From Protonemura montana (Eukaryota > Arthropoda > Insecta > Plecoptera > Nemouridae), in NCBI GenBank assembly GCA_947568835.1, contig OX387602.1:27798633-27862632 (forward strand): a DNA stretch of 64,000 nucleotides. The letters run 5' to 3'. The notes beneath the pieces are model-generated. The model searched no databases, had not been told where the DNA came from, and worked only from the letters and a program-made list of their open reading frames with translations. This document shows, one piece after another, positions 1 to 10,669 of the stretch. Made by a program: the position numbers and the translations under genes. How positions within the stretch are numbered: position 1 is the stretch's first letter; each line of letters starts with the position of its first letter.

Positions 1-199
1 AAAAAGTCTTGTTAACTTTCATTTGTTCAGAAAATATTCCGGAAATCTGGTAGGAAACTTGACCACACAATTTTTTCTAAATTACATCTTGTGAAGCCAC
101 TGGAATGGTACTAATTGATTTTGGTGATAATGTCAATCAAGTCAAATTGTTTTTTTAATTCTATTTTTTATTAGTGGTAGGTTACTAAACAAGAATGTG

Positions 200-322
200 A
201 ATTCTGATTTAAATTGAAAACGATTGCAATGCGCGGGGTATTTTATTATTGGGAATCACCCTATCAAAATTTTTCTCAAAAATATTTGAGAAGGTAGTAG
301 TGTTCCTAATAATAAAAATACC
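200..322. repeat. degenerate tRNA-SINE tail / short inverted repeat
   Basis: The stretch starts with a 'gatttaaattgaaaacg' block that recurs near 12.9, 18.5 and 30.2 kb. It is followed by an imperfect inverted repeat (about 237-254 against 303-322, arms reading ggtattttattattggg). The same pairing of tail and inverted arms occurs at 30,052-30,215, so this is probably a worn copy of one SINE/MITE-like family. It lies inside or just downstream of MED25 intron 2. No further MED25 exon is visible in 1-539. Confidence 0.45.
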
Positions 323-539
323 GAACAAGAAGTTTGTGCAGACAACATCGCATGGACTGCCATTTTCACACTAATAAAAACCCATTGACACCAAGCACCT
401 TGGCTTTTGCCATTCTGCATTGTTGAGCATTATTTATGCTGTCTTAAATCTTAGTCTTAATCTGTTAAAATCTGTGTAAATCTTAGTTTATTCCCAAAAA
501 ATGTCTGATGCCATAATAAGGTATGGGGTTGCTACGTAC

Positions 540-887
540 CTCAGCGACATAGTCGCGATCATCAATTGTGCCATGGCTGAAATACCTGGAAATTAAATAA
601 AATAACAAGCTCAGCTCAGCAGTACTTTGTACTCGTTTACCTAGATCAAAGCCTAGGGATTCCTTAAGTTTTTAATTAAATGTGTCAATTTAACAGCAGA
701 ACTAGGCTTTGGCAGATTAGTTCATGAGTTAATTTTATGGTGCCAGAAAATTATTTGTGATAATTGCTCCTTACTCTAATGTTGGGATGACATAATTTGA
801 TTTCAGATCATTCAAGTAAGCTCCATTGATGGCTGTCCCTTCGATGACAAATATGATGTCCGCCTGGACATGCTCACCAACTACCAT
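540..887 (-). CDS. MED25: Mediator complex subunit 25, first two coding exons (gene continues off the left edge)
   Basis: MED25 is a subunit of the Mediator coactivator complex in the nucleus. Its N-terminal von Willebrand A-like domain anchors it to Mediator. Exon 1 runs from ATG at 887 down to 775 and encodes 37 residues beginning [19 protein letters not shown], which matches the conserved MED25 start (ADVVFVIEGTA in vertebrates). It ends in phase 2 at a GTAAGG donor (774). Exon 2 (585 to 540) starts after CAG and encodes [15 protein letters not shown], ending at a GTACGT donor (539). Joining them gives LEYF, as in known MED25 proteins. A CACAG acceptor two bases before the ATG (891-890) suggests a spliced 5' UTR. 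The remaining exons lie beyond position 1. Strand, phase and homology agree, so this is a real gene start. The plus-strand open frame over exon 1 is a shadow. Confidence 0.87.
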
Positions 888-1399
888 AGCTGTGAACAAA
901 ACAACATATCAAAATCACATGTTCAAGCGCAAGAACTACAAGCTATGTTTGTACCCATTTCGTGCTCATTTAGTCAAGCAAATCATGTTTCTCATCACAA
1001 CTCTTGCATCCTCAGATTACGTTATCTATCATAACTCTACTCACAGAATCTGACTTCAGTCGTAGCTACGAATCTCATGATTGATTTGTGATGCTTAATA
1101 ATGCACTGAGATGATAATGGGCCCTGCAGCACTGGTCTAATGGCAACAGTGAATGAGTAGATATTGATGAGTATGATGACACTCATTTAGAACGGGCGGG
1201 GGGATTCAGTGTAGTCACATACATTCAAGCCTTTTAGAAAAGACATCAGCTCATAATCCCTCTCCTATCGGGCTACCAACTCCTGAATGAAATTTCAGTG
1301 GTGATTTAATTACATTCATGTGCAGAATTGCACTTCACCCCAGAAAGACTGGTGGCACCTCTACCAGAAAAGCATTTTTTTTTGTTTTTTTGAACAGAG

Positions 1400-1682
1400 T
1401 ATATCTACGCGTGTCGAAGAGCACGGAGCGGACCACCGGCTAAATATCTCTCCCATAGGACGGTACGACTCAAATAACAGGAAACCTTCATTAATTCTTA
1501 CTGTCAAGATTTTGATAAGCAAAGCAAATTTTGTTGATGTATCAACTTTCATCTCTCCAACCTCTCTCAAATAGCACTCGTCACGTGCATGATGGTTACC
1601 CACCCAATACCTGACCTAGCAATGTTGCTTAACTTCAATTATCTCACAAGACCCGGTGTTTCCAACACACCAACCATTCAGT
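1400..1682 (-). mobile_element. 5S-rRNA-derived SINE (SINE3 type), degenerate copy
   Basis: Read on the minus strand, 1591-1681 resembles the central part of 5S rRNA: an ACCGG..CTCGT-like block, then GTTAAGCAACA and a GGTATTGG..GGGT block. The body at about 1411-1560 (gaccaccggctaaat, atctctccaacctctctc) matches better copies at 17,731 and 21,425. A tail-like piece (cactggtctaatggcaacagtgaatgagt) sits at 1130-1160, so the copy may extend to about 1,110. It is non-coding. Confidence 0.7.
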
Positions 1683-2558
1683 GTCCAACTGCTTCCATTC
1701 AGTTCTGAGGGTAGGTATACTTCAACAGGTATACTGCTGCTAAGCCTCACTTTTTGAGCCATTCCGTACAACCGGTACAAACCATAGTACATAAAGTAAG
1801 GCAACTGCATAAATATCCAAGGTCCAAAAAATTAGGAAACTCTGTTCTGACACCTACTAGTAACTACTGATTTCCATGCATGAACAACATTTATAGATGT
1901 TTTTGGTGTCAGGTTGGGCATTGGAGTACCGGCCTTAGCTCCATTCCTCTTCCCCGGTCGGGTGAGTGCGCTTTTCCGCCTATATATCATACCATACCGA
2001 TGGTACAGTTTCAAAATAAAAAACCTACCTTCTATTTCGCAATCCAAACACGGTATCAGGTCATTCTCACAGATGACTATCAGACCAGAGAGTTTCAAAC
2101 ACCACTAAAGGCCAACTCCAAACAAGTATACATCTAACGTCAACAGGCCTTACGACATTTTCTGTGTAAGCGCCACCGTCGCATATCCATTCAATCAACG
2201 TACAGACGCGGCAACGGAGTCGCACATTTACGAATTCTAAGTTGAATTCGTCCTCAGTGCAAACATTGATCGCGCTGCTGATTGCATTACCTCTTTTTGA
2301 TGCTGCCAATAAAATCTAAATTATGGTTCCCTATTTAAATTGTTGCTGTGATACTTTGAAAAATTTTCAGAGTCGGTTTTCAGCAAAGATGGGTGTTCAG
2401 GACCGCGATCTGCTTTCCCGGGCAAAATTCATAGCGGTCCTGAGTTCGAAGCCAGCATAGAAAAAGGCTGAGGTAACCTTAAAATTGCGACTAAGGTTAA
2501 ACACGAATTTTACTGTGGATAGAACTGGGTTATCGTCCTCAGTGATTTTTGTGACAGT

Positions 2559-2969
2559 ATGTCACATAAGAATTACTATGACATACTTGGTTGTACAATA
2601 AAAGATACACAACTTCACATAAAGAACAAATATCAAGAACTTGTGCTGAAATACCATCCCGACAAACAGCTTGTTCAGACAGATGAATTTATCCGAATTC
2701 AAGAAGCATACAATGTGTTACGCGACTGTGATTTGCGAAAAGTGTACGATTCAAAACTGTTACAAAGTCAATTTGATGCTCAACCTCTTTTATATGCTAC
2801 GTTAACCAAATCCGAACTTCAAGTTTCAAGTGATAATACCGCGTTCACATATCCGTGTCGATGTGGCGGCTTGTATCTACTCTCCCTCTCAGACATTGAT
2901 CCTGGCAACTGCTTGGTCAACTGCGAAGAATGCTCCCTTGTTATCCTTGTGAAAGAAAGTGAAATATAA
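2559..2969 (+). CDS. DPH4: DPH4 / DNAJC24: J-domain, CSL-zinc-finger diphthamide biosynthesis factor
   Basis: The 136-residue protein starts MSHKNYYDILGC. The J domain covers about residues 5-70, with the HPD motif at residues 33-35 (YHPDK) that stimulates Hsp70 ATPase. A C-terminal CSL-type zinc ribbon follows: CxCGG (Cys100, Cys102) and CEECSL (Cys122, Cys125). The combination of J domain and CSL finger is diagnostic of DPH4. Family members support the first step of diphthamide synthesis on elongation factor 2, probably by delivering iron or keeping the Dph1-Dph2 iron-sulfur enzyme active in the cytosol. Human DNAJC24 is about 149 residues, so the length is normal. The frame is intact in a single exon. 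A possible poly(A) signal (aataaa) is at 3111. The gene is divergent from MED25 about 1.7 kb away. An intronless structure could mean retroposition, but the frame shows no decay. Confidence 0.92.
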   Translation: MSHKNYYDILGCTIKDTQLHIKNKYQELVLKYHPDKQLVQTDEFIRIQEAYNVLRDCDLRKVYDSKLLQSQFDAQPLLYATLTKSELQVSSDNTAFTYPCRCGGLYLLSLSDIDPGNCLVNCEECSLVILVKESEI

Positions 2970-3109
2970 ACCTATATCAAAAGCTTTATTTCAATTTTTG
3001 CTGATTCTATCATGGAAGAAAGATAATGCTGAGTTCTTCTATGATTTTATTCTAATTCTAATTTATTCTTTATTCTGATGTATTTTGTTCAGGATTGCAT
3101 GGATCAACC

Positions 3110-3766
3110 AATAAAGATAGTTATTGTGATTTGGTGTTTTATTTGAGAAACTATAAAGACTAACAAGATTACACAGCACAGCACACCCTCACGAATCGGT
3201 GTCTATACAGATCTCTGACTGAGCAGTCGAGTCACATGACTACCAGATTCATAATAGAAAACAAGTCTAAATATATCCTACAGTAATATATAACAATATT
3301 AATTGTTGATGTTTTCATTATCTCAACACTCTCCCTAAAACTCAACATTAGCTCAACATTCTTATTACTATTAAATCGTTTGCATGTCTGTGTGCATGAC
3401 TGATCAAAGCTGTGAGTCCTAACGTATCTCTCATAGCTACAAATTTTGGTCGGAATAAAGCCTTTGTAAACACATCTGCTGCTTGATGTTCACTGTCTAT
3501 GTAGACAACGTCAATTTCACCTTTTTCATACACATCACATATAAAATGGTAACGAACATCAATTGCTTTGATCTCTTGTGCAGTGTAGGGTTTTTGATCA
3601 GTTTGATAGCACTGTAATAGTCTACAAACAAAACAGTCCTTTCCAGTTCTTCTCCTATTTCTCGCAGCAGGAGCTTGAGCCACAAAACTTCTTTCACAGC
3701 TGCAGCCGCACTGACGTATTCAGCCTCTGTTGTTGTTTGAGCAACTCTCATACTCTGCATTTGAAA
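3110..3766 (-). mobile_element. Ty1/copia retrotransposon 3' fragment: RNase H C-terminus plus LTR
   Basis: On the minus strand, 3760-3360 encodes the C-terminal part of a copia Pol RNase H: TEAEYVSAAAAVKEVLWLK, then IDVRYHFICDVYEKGEIDVV and HQAADVFTKAL. The first and second halves are in different frames. The break is in RSK|AIDV near 3560, consistent with a one-base deletion. After the stop comes a purine tract (TTTAGGGAGAG) and a probable LTR starting TGTTGAG at 3326 and running to about 3110. Homology stops abruptly at about 3766, so the element is 5'-truncated and dead. It lies about 140 bp downstream of DPH4. Confidence 0.9.
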
Positions 3767-4975
3767 TTTGCCACCTATGTCACTGGGTCACTACATTGTG
3801 GAAACTTGGCAAAGATGACAATTTCGAAAACAAATGACGTAAGCTGTCTAAAGATTGCCGTCTTAGAAAGCAAAACTTATTAAATACGTGTTACATCTCC
3901 ACCAAATCTTACGAAAAACCTGTTAAACAGACGGACAAAAACTTAAAATTGACAAAAAGTAGGTTCCTTCGATAACTTAGTTGTTAGACATCGTTTCAAA
4001 ACTGTCAAAATCTTTCCTTGCCAGCCAGCTTTAGATAAAATTCATTATAAAAACCTTCGATGTAAACCCCATCCAATCACCGTAGAAATGTCACGTTTAG
4101 TCGTGCTCTGAAATTATGCACAAATTAAAACGATTTCCAGCCGTTTTCGGCCAATTTTTGCGATTCCTAAACTGGATGTAAATTCGCAAGTGACGAGGGA
4201 CGACTATGTGACTATGGGGTTGACTATGTGGCTGCATAGTCTAACTAAAATGACTACATAAAATGACGTCCAACTCAAAAATCTTGCGAAATGGTAAGAA
4301 CATACATAGGTACCTGCAGGCAAAAGGAAAATTTGGCTAGATTTTCTGAAGGAGTTAAACAGCATCCAATACCCAACACCAGTACGATTTCTTGGTTACA
4401 TGAAACGGGCTGTAACTACCAGACGAAAACCTGTCACAACTCAAAAATCTTACAAAATAATAAAAACATACAGAAGAGAAATGGAAAATCTTACACGTTT
4501 TTTTACGAATCGTTACAAAGACTTACAAAACGTACTATCGAGGTTTTCCTGTTTCGGCCTTGCAACAGAGTGCATAGTGTACGGTGCAAAAGGGACTGCA
4601 GCTGGCAATGATGAGGACAATATACTGTGATAACTCTTAAGAAAATTCTCGTCCTAATTTGTATTTATCGGTTTAACGCATTTTAGAGTCATACGATGGG
4701 CTCGCGAGACGACCCCGTCTACTTGGTTGACCCCGGTCCCTACCAGTTCCAAGTCTAGTTCGTAAAATTGGCTGACTAGGTATGATTTAAACGCGTTTCA
4801 AACGAGATCACGCAACTCAATGACAATAATTGTGTCATCATCATGTGTTCATCATAGTTGTTTTAGATTTTTCGAAATTTTTTGACAGAAATCGTTAGCT
4901 AGCTTCCTTTGAGGTACCATCCCAAAATATCGCCACGCAAATCTTACATTGGAAATCAGATTGCGTTCACGAAGC
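3767..4975. other. gene-free stretch with a dispersed repeat
   Basis: No gene is recognised. The open frames here (4291-4611 and 4400-4630) resemble nothing I know. The motif 'aactcaaaaatctt' occurs twice, about 160 bp apart, suggesting an old internal duplication. Positions 4028-4240 belong to a dispersed family that recurs at 12,185-12,370. Confidence 0.5.
4028..4240 (+). repeat. dispersed repeat, copy 1 (copy 2 at 12,185-12,370)
   Basis: Shared blocks include 'acaaattaaaacgatttcc', 'ccaatttttgcgatt' and 'gatgtaaat..gcaagtgac', in the same order and orientation in both copies. No coding capacity or terminal repeats are visible. It is probably a fragment of an unclassified transposon. Confidence 0.6.
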
Positions 4976-5381
4976 CCTATAGAAATCGTGAAATTTTGTC
5001 TAAAAAGGCGGCGCTTGCGCTAGATCGGTTCGTAATTCGGGATTACATACTATTGTGCCATTTTCACGGCGATCGAATCGGGTTTTGCAGGTGAAATGTT
5101 GAAAATTAACATAAAAAAATCGACGGAAAAAGTCCGACAACAATACACTTTTTCACCATCGAAATCGTACCGCGTAGCTACGGAATGATTCGTAGCGTGG
5201 CAACGTAAATCTAAATTTTATTTCAACCTTGAGCTCTGAATTTCCGTTGCTACGCTACGAAAAGGCTGGCAATTAGATCAATTTCTAGGTATTGAAATAT
5301 ATTGTTGAAATCAATTCAAATCTACACACCACTCTTAACTGTCACCTAACACATGGCAGCTGCGTACGCAGCGGGTGCGCT
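4976..5381 (+). repeat. left direct repeat flanking the (TTAGG)n blocks
   Basis: This sequence recurs at 6362-6762 with about 90% similarity by eye. It starts at tagaaatcgtgaaatt and ends at gctgcgtacgcagcgggtgc. Both copies carry a short motif related to 'cgtagcgtggcaacg' twice. The layout resembles long terminal repeats around an AT-rich, TTAGG-rich core, but no coding sequence lies between them. Confidence 0.85.
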
Positions 5382-5520
5382 ATTTTAAATAATTTCTGAA
5401 CTTTTTATTTAAAAAAAAAAATTACTTTTTTATTTTTTTTTATTTTCAAAAAATATTTTAAATAGTTTTTAAAAAATTAAAAATTAAAATTATTTCTTGA
5501 ATTTTTTTTTTTTTTTTTTA

Positions 5521-5693
5521 GGTAAGGTTAGGTTAGGTTAGGCTAGGTTAGGTTGGGTAATGTAAGGTTAGGTTAGGTTAGGTTAGGTTAGGTTAAGTTA
5601 GGTTAGGTTTGGTTAGATTAGGTTAGGTCAGGTTAGGTTAGGTTTTGTAAAGGTCATGTTAGGTTCGGTTAGGTTAGGTTCGGTTAGGTTAAG
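5521..5693 (+). repeat. interstitial (TTAGG)n tract, block 1
   Basis: The tract is mostly TTAGG pentamers in GGTTA register with scattered variants (TTCGG, TTTGG, TCAGG). TTAGG is the arthropod telomere repeat. The tract is preceded by T-rich sequence and ends in 'ttttgtaaaggtcatgttaggttcgg..ttaagttgataaat'. The same ending closes block 2, so the whole cassette has been duplicated. Confidence 0.92.
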
Positions 5694-5895
5694 TTGATAA
5701 ATTCAAATAATTTATATTTTATTTTTAAAAAAATTCCATGAATTATTAAAAAATTTAATTATTTTTATAACATTTTATTAAAAAAAAAAAAAAAAAAAAA
5801 ATTTTTTTTTTTTTTCAAAAAGTATTTAAAATAGTTTTTAAAAAATAAAAATAAAAAATTACTTCATGAAATTTTCCTTTTTTTTTTTTTTTTCT

Positions 5896-6201
5896 TTAGG
5901 TAAGGTTCGGTTAGGTTGGGTTAGGTTAGGTTAGGTTCGGTTAGGTTAGGTTAGGTTAGGTTAGGTTAGGTTAGGTTAGGCTGGGTTAGGTTAGGTTAGG
6001 TTAGGTTAGGTTAGGTTAGGTTAGGTTAGGTTAGGTCAGGTCAGGTCAGGTCAGGTCAGGTTAGGTTAGGTTAGGTTAGGTTAGGTTAGGTTAGGTTAGG
6101 TTAGGTTAGGTTAGGTTTGGTTAGGTCAGGTTAGGTCAGGTTAGTTTAGGTTTTGTAAAGGTCATGTTAGGTTCGGTTAGGTTAGGTTCGATTAGGTTAA
6201 G
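5896..6201 (+). repeat. interstitial (TTAGG)n tract, block 2
   Basis: This is a longer array (about 300 bp) with long perfect (TTAGG)n runs and a run of five TCAGG variants near 6036-6060. It is bounded by the same T-rich leader and the same 'gtaaaggtcatgtt' tail as block 1. Unique sequence on both sides shows it is interstitial rather than a chromosome end. Confidence 0.92.
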
Positions 6202-6361
6202 TTGATAAATTAAAAAAAAAAATTTTATTTTTAAAAAAATTATAAGAATTATCAAAAATTTGAAAATATTTTCTGAACTTTTTATTTCGAAAAAAAAAAA
6301 TTTAAATATTCACATTTTTTTTTTATTTTCATGGGGCTAAAATGGTTTGCGTCTGTACATC

Positions 6362-6762
6362 TTTATAGAAATCGTGAAATTTCGTCTAGAAAGCCGGCGC
6401 TTGCGCTAGATCGGTTCGTAATTCGAGATTACACACTATTGTGCCATTTTCATGGCGATTCGATCGGGTTTTGCCGGTGAAATGTTGAAAATTGACAAAA
6501 AAAATCTACGGAAAAAGTCCGACAACAATGCATTTTTCACCATCGAAATCGTAGCGCGTGGCAACGGAATGATTTGTAGCGTGGCAACGGAAATCTAAAT
6601 TTTATTTAAACCTTGAGCTCTGAATTTCCGTTGCTACGTTACGAAAAAGGCTGGCAAAAAGATCAATTTCTAGGTATTGAAATATTGTTGAAATCAATTC
6701 AAATCTACACACCACTCTTAACTGTCACCCAACACATGGCAGCTGCGTACGCAGCGGGTGCA
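6362..6762 (+). repeat. right direct repeat flanking the (TTAGG)n blocks
   Basis: This is the partner of 4976-5381 in the same orientation. The two copies differ by scattered substitutions and small indels, so the duplication is not recent. Confidence 0.85.
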
Positions 6763-6910
6763 CTGCTAGTGGTTATATAACTGCATTACTGTGAATGTTC
6801 TGATTTTATTTTTAGAGAGAAAACAATGCTATCCTTCAAGTGACAAGGTCAAAAAACTCACACCGTTGATGCAAATCAAGTTGCTTGTCAATGTCGTTTA
6901 TCGTACTCAC

Positions 6911-8503
6911 CCGTTATGAGTGACCAACGTCTGTCGCAGACCGAGCTTGCGGAACATGTCGACGACCGTCTCCATTGGCGTCTGATCAGTCATCGTTACC
7001 GGCGCCATGTCCAGGATCTTCTTCAGGTGCAGCGGCGGATGCGTCGATACAGGGACGTTCTCTGTTGCCGAGAACAGCACCAGCGACTGGCCGCTCATGC
7101 CCTGCACTGTGCGACGTGCATTGGCTGCAAACAAAGCCGACCAAGAATGAGTCAGGAGTGTTTGGAAACCTTGGTTTTTCATCACAACTGTGTGATTCAC
7201 TAACTGTAACCATTCTAAACTGTAAAAACTGGCTTGATAAATGAAAATGCTAGTAAACATATCTTAGCCAAGTGCTCTCATCTCTTGGGTATGAGCTTGT
7301 TGACTCACCAAGGCCCAGGATGAGATCCCTGCGTAGCACAAAGCCCACAAGGTACTGAGATTCTCTGGACACAACGACGGGATATCCATTGTGTTCCGTT
7401 TCTTTTAGCAACGTTTCAACGTCGTCCACTGTCATCGAGTCTTGCGTCACCACACTGAGTGGTTCGTTTCGTCTGCAACAATAATTTGCAAAAGTCAGCA
7501 ATGTTTTACATGGGTAGTCTCTACCCCAGTAGTTGCTTGGCAGTTATTTTGTTTGGCACTTCATATTTTGCATGATGGGTATCAAGTTTTAGATACGACT
7601 TCAAAGAAAACCATTTACTTTGAATTATGTCTCGAATAATCATGGAATTCAAAACTAGTTATGCAGAATTTGTTCTTGAAACATGTTATATAATCTATTG
7701 ATGCTATTACCTAACAAAATTTACAGCATGCATTATAAAATATGAAATTGGATACAGTAGAAACAACATAAAAAACCCTATCCCTTCCGTTACCAAAAAT
7801 TCTTGTTTCTTGAAATCCTATCTTTTATCAAATTAAATTTACAATCTCATTGCAAAGAAAGCTGGTATCTTAAATGGGAAAGAGGAAAGAACACAACCAG
7901 TCCCTGGCCGCAATAGATGCAACCAGCATATTCAACCTCAGTAAGTTTTTTTCCTTCTTTCCTTTCTTCATTACCTATGGAAACAGATTCAAAAACTCTC
8001 GAAGGAGAAAGCCGCGAGACTACTCACTTTGGTTGCATGACGTCAGCGGCAAGCGAAGTGTGCGCAAACTCGTCCTTGTTGTCGAGGAACGGGTAGCCGT
8101 TAAGTTCAATGTGGGCATCGTATATCCCCTGTCGGCCAAGGGCGTCGCCCACCCACTTAGACGCCATTGCCGCCGCCATCAGCGGCACGATGTAACGAAC
8201 TCCGCCCGTCAGCTCGAACATGATCACCACCAGCGAAACTGCAACGAATGTTGGTCAAAGAGCTATCGAGCATTCACATCCTGACCCATCTGTGCTCTAG
8301 TGAGCTATAGTACCCGATAGGACCGTGCTTGAGAATCAAGCAGTGAACAAATCATTTCGAACATAGGGCATCATTACCTGTCATACGAGTGACGCCTCCA
8401 AGCACAGCTGCGGCCCCCACCATGGCGTACAGTCCCGGAGTGATGCAGTCCTCGCCAGACGAACACTCCCCACTGAACATCCAGATGTGCGGGTAGTTGT
8501 AGG
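6911..8503 (-). CDS. ClC-c: CLC-3/4/5-type chloride/proton exchanger, four internal exons
   Basis: Four exons in phase: 8503-8378, 8238-8028, 7472-7309 and 7124-6911. The donors are GTAATG, GTGAGT, GTGAGT and GTGAGT. They encode the end of the channel domain ([35 protein letters not shown], then [20 protein letters not shown]). CBS1 follows ([28 protein letters not shown]) and the start of CBS2 ([19 protein letters not shown], ending LVTHNG). This order and wording are specific to the endosomal CLC-3/4/5 branch, which exchanges chloride for protons in endosomes and lysosomes. The reading frame has no stops. The expected next exon (RLLGIITKKD) is not visible downstream to 3.77 kb, and the upstream transmembrane exons are not visible between 8.5 and 12.4 kb. 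The acceptor of the first exon is AT-rich and weak. The gene is either split by very long introns or is a partial copy. Confidence 0.9.
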
Positions 8504-8959
8504 CTAGTTAATTATTATAAATACCATTATTATTCATTTCTATTAATATTATTAATTGGTTAAAATTATGTTCCTAATTTTTTATCTTTATGGCTTATGT
8601 TTCTTAGCAATTGGGCTCACACAACTACTATGTAATGCATGCAGCATTAAATAAATAAATAAATAAATTACCAAAACAAGAGGCCGTGATGATATCGATG
8701 ATTGCCCGGGTACCAAAACAATTCTGTCACCCGAATTCTGGCTTTAAAAGAATATAGGCTTTTTAGACTTCTATAGTAAACGTTGAAAGATAAATTTAAA
8801 ATGCTTATGTCGGTAAACTAAATATCAAAATCTGTGATTCATTTCCAAGTTCATAGCAATAAGATTGCTTCTCGTTCCAGAGATTTTTCTTGCAAGTGGA
8901 ACTAAGTGACCGCCGTTATTTAAAACGTTTTTTCCTTGACACTGACAGCTAGAGATTGG

Positions 8960-9190
8960 AAAGATGAGTGTGAATGACAGCAACTGATGTGTAATTGTTT
9001 TTTATTGCAGTTTAAGCATTTTGATTGGCTTTCTTTGTTTTATCTGTCGACGAGCTAAAATCCTGTCAACTGCTAAAACAAGATGAAATGACCAATTAAG
9101 TGGCGACAAATGTTGTTGGTGAAGCTTTAAATAACTCTACCCATTTTCAATCACTTTTGAATGATTAGCAACCTCTCTATGGAGGGTCAC
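8960..9190 (+). repeat. dispersed repeat, copy 1 (copy 2 at 10,305-10,535)
   Basis: Shared blocks in order: 'gtgaatgacagca', 'tgatgtgtaatt', 'attgcagtttt', 'ttggctttct', 'gacgagcta', 'ggtgaagctttaaataact', 'ccattttcaa'. No open frame or terminal repeat is visible. It is probably a non-autonomous transposon fragment. Confidence 0.65.
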
Positions 9191-10020
9191 ATGTTATTAA
9201 ATGAATTTTTATTACACACAAAGGACTGGTAATAGATGAGACACCCAATGACTGTTTTTTAGCTATTTATACAAAATCACGGCCTCGTTTAGGTAGGCCC
9301 ACTGCCCATGCTTATATCCACTCAACCTTTGTACTCAATTATGTATGCCGCTGATATCGAAGTTTTATCCGAACCAACGAAATGCTCCGCGATCTAAGAA
9401 ATACACTAGGATAGGAAAGTGAGCAAGAGAACTCAACTAATGTTTACTAATCCTAGGCTGAGTACTTTTTCAAAAGCTACCAAAGTATTTTGAGAAAATG
9501 TTATTCCTAATTCTCATTTTTTTCTTCTTTAATAGACAAATTTTTTGGAGATTTGACGTAGACTTCATAAATTGTGAAGACAGTGGACGGTGAAATTGCG
9601 TACTACGATGCTAATAAACACCTAGCGGTGTGCTCTTGTATTTTAAAAGATGAAAATGTTTGTTGCTTCTTGGTATGGCAAACCAAAAAGTTTTAAAATG
9701 TAAGCCCAAGTGAAACTACCTGGTTGCATCAACTGGCAAATAAAGAGATATTGAAGTAAAAAAAGTTGTATAAAACACCATTATTATAATGTGACCATTT
9801 ATCTGTCTAGCTATCCATCTATGTATGTAACAGGGTACGTAGGTAAGGTATACGTATATTTACCAAACTATATTTATTTTGTGAAATTTGTGAATGTGGC
9901 AAATACATTTGTTTTATGCGGGTAAGGAAAATTGCGTGCATATAGTGCCACGGGATATGTTTACTTTTGAATGTGTTTATTTTCCGAGCAGTTTGACTTA
10001 GTCACTCATGCAATACCTTA

Positions 10021-10178
10021 CCCAGTGCAGTGTTGCTTAACTTCTGTGATCTCACGAGAACCGGTGATTCCAGCACGCCAAACTGTTCGGTGGTTACCCA
10101 TCCTATACCTGACCTAGCGCAGTGTTACTTAACTTCGGTAATTTCATGAGGACTGGTGTTTCCAACATGCCAAACCGT
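10021..10178 (-). mobile_element. two tandem 5S-derived SINE heads
   Basis: The 5S-like block (minus strand: ACCGGT..CTCG..GTTAAGCAACACTG..GGTAT) occurs twice, about 95 bp apart. Both are head-only copies without the SINE body. The same tandem-head arrangement occurs at 20,065-20,300. Confidence 0.65.
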
Positions 10179-10304
10179 TTTCTACATTGGTATTTTTTTA
10201 CCTCTGACGTACTTTATATCAAACGGTTTCAGAAGTTTCCAGAAGGTACTACTTTATATAATGTCGATGAATTTTATTCCTTGACAAGCGCCAAGCAGAT
10301 TCTG

Positions 10305-10535
10305 AATTGACGTGAATGACAGCAGCTGATATGTAATTACGTCTCATTGCAGTTTTGTTGGGCTTTCTGTAATTCATCTGGTGACGAGCTATAATCATGT
10401 ACACTATGATGATACACGAGCAAATATAATAAATTAAATTGACCTGGCAATGAATGTTGCTTGGTGAAGCTTTAAGTAACTTTCTCCATTTTCAACCACT
10501 TTTGACATATTGGCATACCTCTGTGGGGTGGGTCA
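10305..10535 (+). repeat. dispersed repeat, copy 2
   Basis: This is the second copy of the family described at 8960-9190, in the same orientation. Confidence 0.65.
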
Positions 10536-10669
10536 CTGCTATATTAGCGATATTTTTGTTTTACAAAGGACAGGTTTCTCTTTCACTGACTTGTGCTTTT
10601 TTAATCCATAATCTGAAGCGGGAAATAAATTCAAGTTTTGACTAATCTGCGTCCTTTTTTTTCGTGCAG

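Larger units (their letters stand above)
8504..10304. other. gene-free stretch between the ClC exons and 10.3 kb
   Basis: Apart from an (AAAT)n microsatellite at about 8647-8668, the repeat at 8960-9190 and the SINE at 10,021-10,178, I see no gene, RNA or structured element. Upstream ClC exons were looked for on the minus strand and not found. Confidence 0.5.

Noticed and set aside
826..1053. 75-codon plus-strand frame
   Set aside because: It overlaps MED25 exon 1, whose minus-strand reading has homology, a start codon and correct splice phase. The plus frame is a shadow.
2395..2455. Short inverted repeat aggaccgc..gcggtcct as a structured RNA
   Set aside because: An 8-bp stem alone is too weak, and no copies or conserved context were seen.
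5521..6201. True chromosome end
   Set aside because: Unique sequence and genes lie on both sides, so the TTAGG tracts are interstitial.
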